From assembly GCA_947311475.1 (NCBI GenBank), contig CAMZLK010000147.1, positions 1-42,589 of the forward strand: 42,589 nt of DNA, written 5' to 3'. Shown in pieces: positions 16,449-24,747 of this stretch. Every line of letters starts with the position of its first letter. The stretch's first letter is position 1. A model generated the notes under the pieces. It was given only the letters and a program-made list of their open reading frames with translations, ran no database searches and was not told where the DNA came from. Source of the stretch: an uncultured Desulfocapsa sp. (lineage in GTDB: Bacteria; Desulfobacterota; Desulfobulbia; Desulfobulbales; Desulfocapsaceae). The position numbers and the translations under genes were made by a program.

Positions 16449-17867
16449 CTAAAAGTTAAAATAAATAAAGGGGTTATAGGACTGCAAAGTCAAAAGAACA
16501 ATGGACAATGCCATCAGGCTTGCAATAACAATGGACTTGCTGAAAGTCAATGTCCTTGTCCAGTCCCAGCTTTGAGGACCTGCCCACACTACAATTGAGG
16601 AAATGGTCATAACAAGTAAGAAATAGGGTTGATAAACAATTCCCCGAACCAGCAATGAAGTTTCTGGTACTGCGACCATTCCAAACATGGAACCCAGATA
16701 GTTCAGTGCAGCAGGCAGAGTTTCTGCACGGAAAAAGACCCAGGCAACGAGTACCAGCATAAAGGTCACGGCAATCCTGAAAGGCCTTCTCAATTTAAAA
16801 TACAATGATCGCCGTCCCATACTTCGTTCAAGACCAAGCAAGCTTCCATGGAGCAGACCCCAAATAATAAAATTCCAGGATGCGCCATGCCAAAGCCCAC
16901 CAAGAAACATAACTATTAACAGATTTGCTGCTGTTCTTCCTCGTCCTTTACGGTTCCCGCCAAGTGGAAAATACAAATATTCTCTCAGCCAGGTGGAGAG
17001 TGAAATATGCCAGCGTCGCCAAAATTCGGTGATTGAAGCTGATTTATAGGGCGAACTAAAGTTTTTGGGAAAGACAAATCCAAACATCAGGCCTAGACCG
17101 ATGGCCATATCAGAATAACCGCTGAAATCAAAATATATCTGAAAAGCATACGCCATAGCTCCATACCAGGAATCGAACAAATGGGTACTTCCTGCAGAAA
17201 ACATGACATCTGCAATCTTCCCACAGCCATTGGCCAGCAACACTTTCTTGGCCATTCCAAGGCAGAAAAATGCAACTCCACGAGAGAATTTTTCAATGGT
17301 GTGCGTTCTTACTGCAAGTTGGTTGGCAACCTCCTGAAAACGGATAATAGGCCCTGCAACGAGCTGCGGGAACATGGACACATAACAGGAAAAATCTATA
17401 AAATTTTTCTGATAGCCGGCTTCACCACGATACACATCAATGGAATAACTCATGGACTGAAAAGTATAAAAAGAGATGCCAAGGGGAAGTATAAAACGAA
17501 ATCCTGTTTCAATCCCCATTCCCTCTATACCTGTTGCAGTTAACAGGATATTATAATTTTCAAGTGCAAAATGGCTGTATTTAAATACTCCAAGCAGGGA
17601 GAGGTTGGTGATAATGGAAACAAAGAGAGCAGTTTTTCGTGTTTTCTGGCTCACTGCGGGGGTTGTTCCGCCAATTACCCAGCCACAGATGTAGTCCACC
17701 ACAGTTGAGAAGAACATGAGCAGGGTAAAGAGAGGATTGGACCAGCCGTAAAAAAGATAACTGAGCAAAGTAAGCAGCAGATTCCTGCCGCGCATCGGCA
17801 GCAGATAATAAAGGGCAAGACTTACAGGTAGAAAATAAAAAAGAAAAAGATGAGAGGAGAAAACCAT
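16449..17867 (-). CDS. AlgI-type membrane-bound O-acyltransferase (MBOAT), first set
   Basis: A 472-residue polytopic protein of the MBOAT family, usual AlgI/DltB-like length. Conserved elements: MVFSSHLFLFYFLPVSLALY at the N-terminus, QLVAGPIIRFQEV (168-180), FDFSGYSDMAIGLG (246-259), EFWRRWHISLSTWLREYLYF (281-300) and FLGGLWHGASWNFI (321-334). His287 and His327 are the two histidines usually needed for catalysis. AlgI homologues pass an acyl group, generally acetyl, from a cytoplasmic donor across the membrane to AlgJ/AlgX-type proteins. Two such proteins follow immediately in the same operon (2-base gap, then ATGA overlap), and a second independent pair exists at 31144-34169. The upstream lipoprotein gene ends 31 bases before it. 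Confidence 0.93.
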   Translation of the reverse strand: MVFSSHLFLFYFLPVSLALYYLLPMRGRNLLLTLLSYLFYGWSNPLFTLLMFFSTVVDYICGWVIGGTTPAVSQKTRKTALFVSIITNLSLLGVFKYSHFALENYNILLTATGIEGMGIETGFRFILPLGISFYTFQSMSYSIDVYRGEAGYQKNFIDFSCYVSMFPQLVAGPIIRFQEVANQLAVRTHTIEKFSRGVAFFCLGMAKKVLLANGCGKIADVMFSAGSTHLFDSWYGAMAYAFQIYFDFSGYSDMAIGLGLMFGFVFPKNFSSPYKSASITEFWRRWHISLSTWLREYLYFPLGGNRKGRGRTAANLLIVMFLGGLWHGASWNFIIWGLLHGSLLGLERSMGRRSLYFKLRRPFRIAVTFMLVLVAWVFFRAETLPAALNYLGSMFGMVAVPETSLLVRGIVYQPYFLLVMTISSIVVWAGPQSWDWTRTLTFSKSIVIASLMALSIVLLTLQSYNPFIYFNF

Positions 17868-17898
17868 TAGTCAAAAGCCCAGGGACAAAAAAGGAGAA

Positions 17899-19986
17899 TC
17901 AGGAACCTACCTGATAATAGAGTTCAAGGTCAGGATCAAACATATCCATCATCAGGCGTTCCCCTTCAAGCTCCGGATGTTGATCAAATTTTTCCACCTT
18001 GATTTCCATATTATTTTTAACTTGAAAGTCTTTTGTTTCCGGTAAAAGCATACGATCAAGAACAGCCCACTGTGCAACAAGGATATCTTTTTCAGAATAA
18101 ACTCCTTTAATGATCTTATGGACACGATAGCGATTAACAACCAGCGCACGCCGATATGCTCCAAGAGAATCAGGATCTGGTACCAATGACAGCTCTGTAA
18201 TTTCCCCTTTAAGCTGTATGGTCTCCACACTCTTTCGTGCTTCAATATCACCTGTTACCATATGGGACTTCCGGGAAATATCAGAGGCTGAGTTGGACCC
18301 GGCATAGACCGCTACATGGGAAAGAGCTCCATTCAGGCCAGAACCGGCCGCATCGGGATCACCAAAAAGCAGGTCTATATCTGCAAAGGATTCCAGTGAA
18401 TTTTTCTTTAAAAAGATTTCTTTATTCATTTTTCCATTGGTATACAGCTTTAATTTTTTTCCTTGTATATCAATGAAAAGATGTTCAGGACGGTGTTCGT
18501 GCAAAGCACCTGATATTTTTACATTACTAATTACTTTATCACCTGAAAACAGCTCAAGAAGCAAATCTTTTCCTTTTTGAGAAACTGTAAGAAACTTACC
18601 TCTTCCTCTATTTTCCAAACGAATAACAGGACCATTATTTTTTGAGCTTGTGGAAGCGGGAGTGTACAGGAATTCCAAGCCAGTACCATTCGCTTTTTGT
18701 AATACCTGGAGAACTTTTTCACCTGGTAAAGAAGCGACAAACCCGGCCCCATTCAAATCCATTTCAAGAAACCTATTAAACCGAGCACGATATTTTGGCG
18801 TTACTCTGAATTGACTAAACCCAAGCAGACTATCATTCCCGAGTTTGTTTTCAGCCATGACATCCTGCCATAAAAACACAAGATTATCGGAAGTTCCCGG
18901 CCAGTCAATATTCTGTTCTTCGGTAGCCATAGGTATTTCTTTTGCACCAGCTGCTGCAAAATTACTCTCATAACCATTTGCAATCCAAACATCTGGATAA
19001 AAATCAGCCCGGTCATTATGGGTCACCTGAAACCAGGTTTCAACGGATTTTAAATCAGGGCTGAACCGTCCCACATAAACTTCGACTTTTTGTCCACCAC
19101 CTGTAATCTTATTCCCCCCTTCTCCTTCAACGTAGGGTCCGGTCATTGTGAGATAACGAACATGATTACTCCAGCGTGGATGATATACCTCAAAACCTCC
19201 GATCCCATCGGCAGCATTTATATTGGTGGTCCAAAATTCCGCAGTAAAAGGATTCACAAAGTTTAGATTCCTGTGTAAACCATCAAACACCCACAATATG
19301 GCGCTGCTGTCAGGGCTGAGCGCAGTCCAACAGCCCTTTCCATATTTTTTCCATATATTTTGCTCAAATAACAGAATACCTGCATTGGGCCAGGGAAAAA
19401 GTCCTCCTGCAAACTTTCCATCCCTTGACATATCGAAATTGCTCCAGGAGAGATGGGTTTGGTTCCAGACGATTTCTCGTTTCTTGGGTTTTTTGAGAAG
19501 AAAACGGATCAGTGGATGGGTGGTAAAATACTTATTCTCAGGACCATTACCTGCAAGTGCGTAAACCCAGGTCTTACCTGTTTCAGGATCTTTCCATACA
19601 TCAACCGCCACACCTTGCCCCAGTAATTTCTTTTTGCCTTTCTTAAAATCAACCATGTATATTTCATGGCGGCTACGACTTGAAACAATAACTGTTTTGC
19701 CATCTGGGGTGAAAATTGGTTTATAAAAATTCTGAATTTCTTTTAAAAGTTCACGCCCTTTTTTTCCATCACGGGAATCGTATCCCATGAGTTTGAAATT
19801 CTCACCAAAACCATAGGTGTCTGCTCCATTCCCCTGCTCCTGCACCCAAACAACACGAGTGTGAGCACCGGTAAAAGATTCAAGAGGAGATGCATTTATC
19901 GCAGAATCATTACATGCAGCGATAAACAGGAAGCAGAAGAATAAAAAAACACGCTTTTCCCAAAAACTGAATGATAAAAGTTTCAT
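17899..19986 (-). CDS. Large lipoprotein with propeller-like and concanavalin/LamG-like regions, function unknown
   Basis: A 695-residue predicted lipoprotein: a hydrophobic leader ends in the lipobox LFIAAC (Cys25). The N-terminal half resembles TolB/WD-type beta-propeller repeats: FTPDGKTVIVSSRSRHEIYM, MSRDGKFAGGLFPWP and LSPDSSAILWVFDG are the recurring Asp-Gly/Ser strands. From about residue 440 to 575 the pattern GPVIRLENRGRGKFL ... LFIDIQGKKLKLYTNGKMN ... GSGLNGALSHVAVYAG looks like a LamG/concanavalin-like lectin fold. The last 120 residues form an extra domain. It is placed directly upstream of the acetylation genes and after a GDSL lipoprotein, so a role in binding or editing polymer at the cell envelope is plausible, but I know no named family. 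I have not verified the folds. Confidence 0.78.
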   Translation of the reverse strand: MKLLSFSFWEKRVFLFFCFLFIAACNDSAINASPLESFTGAHTRVVWVQEQGNGADTYGFGENFKLMGYDSRDGKKGRELLKEIQNFYKPIFTPDGKTVIVSSRSRHEIYMVDFKKGKKKLLGQGVAVDVWKDPETGKTWVYALAGNGPENKYFTTHPLIRFLLKKPKKREIVWNQTHLSWSNFDMSRDGKFAGGLFPWPNAGILLFEQNIWKKYGKGCWTALSPDSSAILWVFDGLHRNLNFVNPFTAEFWTTNINAADGIGGFEVYHPRWSNHVRYLTMTGPYVEGEGGNKITGGGQKVEVYVGRFSPDLKSVETWFQVTHNDRADFYPDVWIANGYESNFAAAGAKEIPMATEEQNIDWPGTSDNLVFLWQDVMAENKLGNDSLLGFSQFRVTPKYRARFNRFLEMDLNGAGFVASLPGEKVLQVLQKANGTGLEFLYTPASTSSKNNGPVIRLENRGRGKFLTVSQKGKDLLLELFSGDKVISNVKISGALHEHRPEHLFIDIQGKKLKLYTNGKMNKEIFLKKNSLESFADIDLLFGDPDAAGSGLNGALSHVAVYAGSNSASDISRKSHMVTGDIEARKSVETIQLKGEITELSLVPDPDSLGAYRRALVVNRYRVHKIIKGVYSEKDILVAQWAVLDRMLLPETKDFQVKNNMEIKVEKFDQHPELEGERLMMDMFDPDLELYYQVGS

Positions 19987-20000
19987 AATGTTAACCGGGT

Positions 20001-20672
20001 TTATAACCCACTTATCTTTTCAAGAACCAGTCCTGCTATCGCCTGAGCTCCTTGAACGTTTGGATGAATTCCATCAATAAAAAGAGACGCGTCCTGTAGC
20101 ATTGGGGTGTAAATATCGAGGGAATCCACTTTGCTGGCCATCACTGCCTTTTTTAATAGCTTATTCACTTCTTTTGCCCGTTTTACATTGATGCCATTCG
20201 GGTAATCCCCCGATATTGGTGGTACGGAGCAGGAAATCACATGTGGATTAGATGGAAGCTCACGGAAATTTTTGACAATCCTCACATAATCACCGATAAA
20301 TTCATCCACATAGCGCCAATTTGCGTTTTTAGTGTCATTTGTACCAAGCATCAGAACAACCACATCCGGCTGAAATTTAATGGCACGCCCATATTCTTTC
20401 TGGGCAGTGATGGGTATATCACCTTTATTTAAAACAGTGGCACCATTTACACCACTATTCAAAACATTCCATTGCCCGTGGGACAGTCTGGCAAGCTGAG
20501 ACGGATAACTCTCTCTTTCAGGATCTGCCAACTTATAGCCATATGTTATTGAATCCCCAAGACATACAATTCTAAGCGGTTTCAGATTGCCTGTTTTTTC
20601 AAGACAACCTGAGAGAGCCAGGAGAGAAAAAAGCAGTAAACTGGAAAGTTTAACAAATCGCATAAAGAACAT
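20001..20672 (-). CDS. GDSL/SGNH-type esterase lipoprotein
   Basis: A 223-residue SGNH hydrolase. The lipobox LLALSGC (Cys23) indicates membrane anchoring in the periplasm. Block I is LRIVCLGDSITYGY with Ser41; block II Gly lies in LNSGVNGAT; block III is MLGTNDTKN with Asn; block V is DGIHPNVQG with the Asp and His of the triad. Such enzymes remove acetyl or other acyl groups from carbohydrates or lipids, so this one could deacetylate the polymer acetylated by the neighbouring sets. TesA-like lysophospholipase activity is the other possibility. GGAG lies eight bases before the ATG at 20672. It sits between an acyltransferase gene (88-base gap) and the large lipoprotein gene (14-base gap). 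Confidence 0.87.
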   Translation of the reverse strand: MFFMRFVKLSSLLLFSLLALSGCLEKTGNLKPLRIVCLGDSITYGYKLADPERESYPSQLARLSHGQWNVLNSGVNGATVLNKGDIPITAQKEYGRAIKFQPDVVVLMLGTNDTKNANWRYVDEFIGDYVRIVKNFRELPSNPHVISCSVPPISGDYPNGINVKRAKEVNKLLKKAVMASKVDSLDIYTPMLQDASLFIDGIHPNVQGAQAIAGLVLEKISGL

Positions 20673-20760
20673 AATGTTTTCTCCAGTTGGTAATAATAAG
20701 GATGGTGAATCGGTCTGTAAAGCCTGATATCAATGGCCACACACGATTTTATCAGAAATC

Positions 20761-21513
20761 TTATTCTCGATACCGCAACACTCTTGCCGGTACTCCAATG
20801 GCAACAGCAAAGTCTGGAACATCTTTGGTCACCAGTGATCCAGCACCAATGACACAACCCTTGCCAATGCTTACCCCGTCAAGAATTGTTGATGAGGCAC
20901 CAATCCATGTTCCTTCACCTATTGATACCGGTCCACGGGAATAAATTCCCTGATCCATGACAGGTACTTCCATATCAGCCATATGATATCTTGCACCACC
21001 AATATAACAATTCCCGGCAATCAGTACTGACGGTGCAAGAGTAATGCTGCTAATACTTGAAATAATGGTATGGGCACCAATATCACAACAATCTCCAATC
21101 TTCAGGGGGCCGGTTTTTGCCTGGATGACACAGGCTTTACTGATGATCACCTTATTGCCAATTCGAATGGCAGTCTCCCCTTCACAGCAGCCATCAAGCA
21201 TAACATAATCATCAATGGCAACATTATCACCAAGCCTGATATGACCTGGTTTACGAAGAACAATTCCCTTACCCAGAATCAGACTTTTCCCGCAGGTCTG
21301 AAATAAAGATGAAAGCATCTTTTTTCTCAGCAGATAGCCAAGACCACCGCCAAGATTCATGCATAAAACAGCCGACAACTCAAATCTCAGAAGTTGCAAC
21401 AATCCCGAGCCATCACCAAGAACCTTGGCGCGATAAGCCGCAAGTGCACCATCGGATTGTTGATGAAGTTCGTTGCTGAGGTTATCTTTGGCAATATTCT
21501 TAGAGCCAGCCAT
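20761..21513 (-). CDS. Left-handed beta-helix (hexapeptide-repeat) acyltransferase
   Basis: A 250-residue protein. About 75 N-terminal residues are helical and contain a short hydrophobic stretch. After that comes a run of hexapeptide repeats ([LIV]-G-x-x-x-x), for example ILGKGIVLRKPGHIRLGDNV, IRIGNKVIISKACVIQAKTG and VSIGEGTWIGASSTILDGVS, ending with VIGAGSLVTKDVPDFAVAIG and PARVLRYRE. This is the LbH acetyltransferase layout of WbbJ/NeuD/VatD-type enzymes, which act as trimers and use acyl-CoA to modify sugars. It could acetylate a nucleotide sugar or the lipid-linked repeat unit. The reading frame overlaps the epimerase gene by 14 bases. The N-terminal extension before the helix is longer than in the smallest members. 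Confidence 0.88.
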   Translation of the reverse strand: MAGSKNIAKDNLSNELHQQSDGALAAYRAKVLGDGSGLLQLLRFELSAVLCMNLGGGLGYLLRKKMLSSLFQTCGKSLILGKGIVLRKPGHIRLGDNVAIDDYVMLDGCCEGETAIRIGNKVIISKACVIQAKTGPLKIGDCCDIGAHTIISSISSITLAPSVLIAGNCYIGGARYHMADMEVPVMDQGIYSRGPVSIGEGTWIGASSTILDGVSIGKGCVIGAGSLVTKDVPDFAVAIGVPARVLRYRE

Positions 21514-22510
21514 GACTTTTATACCATTTTGCAGACTCTAAAATTCCCGCCTCATTTTCATAAACTGGCTGATACCCCAACACATCACGCATTTTCTTTG
21601 TGCTGAAATTTCTGTCTTTGGAGTAAAAAGCAACCCTGCGTCGATAAATTGGAGGTTCTATTTTAAACGGTTTACAAAGTAGTTCGCAAAGATCACCCGC
21701 AAGAAAAAAAGGCCCTATGGGAAGACGAAGAATGCGGAGTTTATTGCCATACTCTTTAGCAATGATGGCAGCCATATCTTCAAGTTGAATGGGAGCGCTT
21801 GAACCTACGATAAAGGCTTCACCCAGTGCTTTCTCTTCAACAGCGGCCTTCAGCATACCACCCACAAGATCTTCCACGTGGACAAGGTGATACCAGCATT
21901 TGCCTTTCCCAAGAATAGGAAAAACAGATTTGGTGGCCATCTTGTAGAGTTTCAATAAGCGAGTTTCACCCGGTCCATAGATGGCGCAAGGTCTTATTAT
22001 GGTATAGGGAAGGTTGTTTTTCGATCCAAACTCAGATATCCAGATATCTGCTTCCGCTTTGGTGCGCTGGTAACCATCGCCTGGTGCAAAGGGGGTAGTC
22101 TCATCACCTGGCGGGTTCACGATATGACCATGCACACCCATGGTGGATACATGCACAAATCTTTTAAAATCAGGCTGTTTTAAGGCTTCTTCGCAAAGCA
22201 GCTGGGTGCTTCCAACATGAACATTCCAGTAATCCTGCTCAGTGCTTTTTGCTTCACGAAATGCTGCTGCCACATGAAAGACATACTGGATATCCACCAT
22301 GGCTTTTTGAGTGGTCTCCTTATCAAAGATTTCGCCACGAATCCACTCTACAGGCATATCCTTAAAAGGAGTCACATTAGAACTTTCCCTTGCAATAGCT
22401 CTTACGTTTGCACCAGCTTCGAGCAATCTTTTTACCAGAACTCTTCCTGTATAACCGGTAGCTCCTGTCACAAGAACATTGCTTCCATTGGGTACTGTTG
22501 TTTCTGTCAT
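21500..22510 (-). CDS. NAD(P)-dependent epimerase/dehydratase (extended SDR)
   Basis: A 336-residue extended short-chain dehydrogenase. NVLVTGATGYTGRVLVKRLL near residues 11-30 carries the TGxxGxxG nucleotide-binding motif, HVAAAFREAK is the central region, and HVSTMGVHG plus the DGYQRTKAEAD stretch give the Tyr-x-x-x-Lys catalytic pair. PYTIIRPCAIYGPGETRLLK is the conserved substrate-side motif of the family. This family covers nucleotide-sugar epimerases, dehydratases and 3-beta-HSD/dihydroflavonol-reductase-like enzymes; this member looks closer to the latter (DFR/3bHSD-like) than to GalE, so the substrate is uncertain. The stop overlaps the acyltransferase start by 14 bases, and the GT4 gene ends eight bases upstream. 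Confidence 0.87.
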   Translation of the reverse strand: MTETTVPNGSNVLVTGATGYTGRVLVKRLLEAGANVRAIARESSNVTPFKDMPVEWIRGEIFDKETTQKAMVDIQYVFHVAAAFREAKSTEQDYWNVHVGSTQLLCEEALKQPDFKRFVHVSTMGVHGHIVNPPGDETTPFAPGDGYQRTKAEADIWISEFGSKNNLPYTIIRPCAIYGPGETRLLKLYKMATKSVFPILGKGKCWYHLVHVEDLVGGMLKAAVEEKALGEAFIVGSSAPIQLEDMAAIIAKEYGNKLRILRLPIGPFFLAGDLCELLCKPFKIEPPIYRRRVAFYSKDRNFSTKKMRDVLGYQPVYENEAGILESAKWYKSHGWL

Positions 22511-22518
22511 ATTATTTT

Positions 22519-23682
22519 CTAATTAATTTTATTCTTAATCCAGTCATATAGTTCATCAACACGACGTTTATGAGCCGAATATACATGATCTTTTTCAACA
22601 AAGGCCCTTCCATTTTTACCGAGCTTTTCTCGAAGCTCCGGGTTTTCTGCAAGTTCAAGTATTCCGTCGGCAAATAACTCTGGCTCAGCAACAGCAAGAC
22701 ATGCTTCTTTCGATGTTACAATCTGAGTATGGGTATATAATTTTGTGAGTATCACAGGCTTTCCAGAATGCATATATGGAAAGATCTTCATAGGTGTATT
22801 CACACCCTTTGTTCTGGGAGCTGCCAGAATGTCAGCTTCTGCCAGGTACTTATCAAGATCTGAAAAAGGTTTCGGCCCCAGAAAGTGTACCCTGCCTCCC
22901 ACTCCCAGATCTTCCGCCTTCTTTTTGTAATGAGCTATATCTTCGGGGATGCCGCCAATGATGACCAGCTGCAGGTCATCATTCTTTTTAGTAACAAAGG
23001 GAAAACTCTCAACAAGCAAATCAACACCCTGATAGGCCTCAAGATTTCCACAATAGAGAAGAATCAAACCTTCAACACCAATCTCTTCGGTCAACATTCC
23101 AGTTTTGGGAAGATCCGGATTTTCCAACTGAGAAATATCATGGAGGGTAATGGTTTTATTTGATCCATTTTTTTCACATAACTCTGCCAGTGCATGACAA
23201 ACAGGAGCATTTGCAAGAGCTCCACGCATGGCACTTCTTTCAAAATAATTAAAGACAGGAGCCAGAATTTTTAATGCACTGCATTTTTCGATTAATTGCT
23301 GGGCGTTTGAGGAATCAATATCATACACATAGGGGATCTTATAAATAAACTTCATCAACATTGCGATGAAGACTGTTTCCTCGCCAGCGTGAAGAATGTC
23401 ATACCTGTTCTGATGTACCATCTTCCAGGTAAACAGAAGCATGAAAAAATCTATCCAGAGCTTCTTTAATGAAAATCCGGGTCGCGTCCCTTTATTATTA
23501 AAAAACACAGGTACACGATACAAAGTAACATGGGGCAGCGTAACATCTTCCCCTTCAGGATAAACGATGGCATCAACTTCCATATCATCGCGTTCGGACA
23601 GTGCACGTAAAACCAACAAAACATCAATGGGCGTACCGCGGTTTATAAAAAACGGCTGCGGTGCTAATAGGAGGACATTCAT
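22519..23682 (-). CDS. GT4-family glycosyltransferase (GT-B fold)
   Basis: A 387-residue GT-B transferase. The N-terminal domain opens MNVLLLAPQPFFINRGTPID with the Gly-rich acceptor-side loop. In the C-terminal domain LILLYCGNLEAYQGVDLLVE (the YxGxxxxxKG-like donor-domain entry), LVIIGGIPED, VHFLGPKPFSDLDKYLAEAD and ILAAPRTKGVNTPMKIFPYM follow in the usual GT4 order. The last of these replaces the common E-x7-E motif with a form lacking the first Glu (P-R-T-K-G-x-N-T), as in some GT4 subgroups. It should use a nucleotide-sugar donor for repeat-unit assembly at the inner membrane. It overlaps GalE by ATGA (23679-23682) and lies eight bases before the SDR gene. Confidence 0.9.
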   Translation of the reverse strand: MNVLLLAPQPFFINRGTPIDVLLVLRALSERDDMEVDAIVYPEGEDVTLPHVTLYRVPVFFNNKGTRPGFSLKKLWIDFFMLLFTWKMVHQNRYDILHAGEETVFIAMLMKFIYKIPYVYDIDSSNAQQLIEKCSALKILAPVFNYFERSAMRGALANAPVCHALAELCEKNGSNKTITLHDISQLENPDLPKTGMLTEEIGVEGLILLYCGNLEAYQGVDLLVESFPFVTKKNDDLQLVIIGGIPEDIAHYKKKAEDLGVGGRVHFLGPKPFSDLDKYLAEADILAAPRTKGVNTPMKIFPYMHSGKPVILTKLYTHTQIVTSKEACLAVAEPELFADGILELAENPELREKLGKNGRAFVEKDHVYSAHKRRVDELYDWIKNKIN

Positions 23683-24680
23683 CTGTTTTTACCGCTTCCA
23701 AAGCCATCGGGATTGTTTACATGCCAGTCCCAGGCTGTTTGAAGAATTGTTTCAAGGCTATCAAACTCAGGCTTCCACCCAAGCTCTCTTATTGCCTTGT
23801 CGGCTGATCCAACAAGAATTGCGGGATCACCTGCTCTTCTCTCTGCAAAACTATATTTTATTTCCCTGCCACTTACCCGACTTGCCGTCTGAATCACATC
23901 AAGAATGGAATACCCACTACCATTGCCAAGATTGTACTTTTTACTCTCACCGCCATCGAGTAGATGATGTAAAGCAAGATAGTGTGCCTGAGCCAAATCA
24001 TTAATATGAATATAGTCTCTGACACAGGTACCATCATCAGTGGGATAATCCTTTCCAAAGACAGTAAGCTCTTTTAAAAAACCAAGCGCTGCAAACAAAA
24101 CAAGGGGGATTAAGTGGGTTTCCGGATCATGATCTTCACCAAGCTCACCCTCGGGATCGGCCCCTGCTGCATTAAAGTATCTGAGACACACTGATTTTAA
24201 TCCGTTTGCTGCATCCAGATCATCAAGAATCTGCTCCATCATAAACTTTGTGCGACCGTAGGGATTGATGGGATGCTGGGATTGGCCTTCGGTGATAGGC
24301 AGGCGGTCCGGTTCTCCATAAGTTGCACAGCTTGAAGAAAATATCATTTTGTCCACGCCGTGCTCAAGCATTACACTGAGTAATCCTAGGGTAGCAGCGA
24401 TATTGTTCTGATAATACTTCAAAGGCTCCGTTACAGACTCACCAACATAGCAAAAAGCTGCAAAATGCATCATCGCCTTGATATCATGATTCCTGAAAAT
24501 CTCAGCAAGCAATTTGGGATCATCCAGCTCACCTTGGTACAAAGGCCCCCATTTAACCGATTCTTTGTGCCCAAGACTTAAGTTGTCGAGCACAACAGGC
24601 TGTAAACCTTTCCCATGGAGATACTTGCACATATGGGATCCGATATAACCAGCCCCGCCAACCACCAATATTTCAGACAT
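23679..24680 (-). CDS. galE: UDP-glucose 4-epimerase
   Basis: A 333-residue SDR enzyme close to GalE. GGAGYIGSHMCKYL (8-21) binds NAD; SSSCATYGEPDRLPITEGQS contains the Ser/Thr catalytic position; Tyr141 and Lys145 in NPYGRTKFMMEQ form the YxxxK pair; LRYFNAAGADPEGELGEDHD is the classical GalE signature. It interconverts UDP-glucose and UDP-galactose (or the GlcNAc/GalNAc pair), supplying precursors for the transferases around it. I chose the ATG at 24680, with GGAG eight bases upstream, over a GTG at 24689 that would add three residues. It is followed with ATGA overlap by a GT4 gene. The 67-base gap to the GlpD-like gene upstream shows no clear terminator. Confidence 0.93.
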   Translation of the reverse strand: MSEILVVGGAGYIGSHMCKYLHGKGLQPVVLDNLSLGHKESVKWGPLYQGELDDPKLLAEIFRNHDIKAMMHFAAFCYVGESVTEPLKYYQNNIAATLGLLSVMLEHGVDKMIFSSSCATYGEPDRLPITEGQSQHPINPYGRTKFMMEQILDDLDAANGLKSVCLRYFNAAGADPEGELGEDHDPETHLIPLVLFAALGFLKELTVFGKDYPTDDGTCVRDYIHINDLAQAHYLALHHLLDGGESKKYNLGNGSGYSILDVIQTASRVSGREIKYSFAERRAGDPAILVGSADKAIRELGWKPEFDSLETILQTAWDWHVNNPDGFGSGKNR

Positions 24681-24747
24681 ACTCTTCACTCCACATTCCC
24701 TTTAATATTCCACCATACACACGGCAATACAACTGCATATCAGACAA

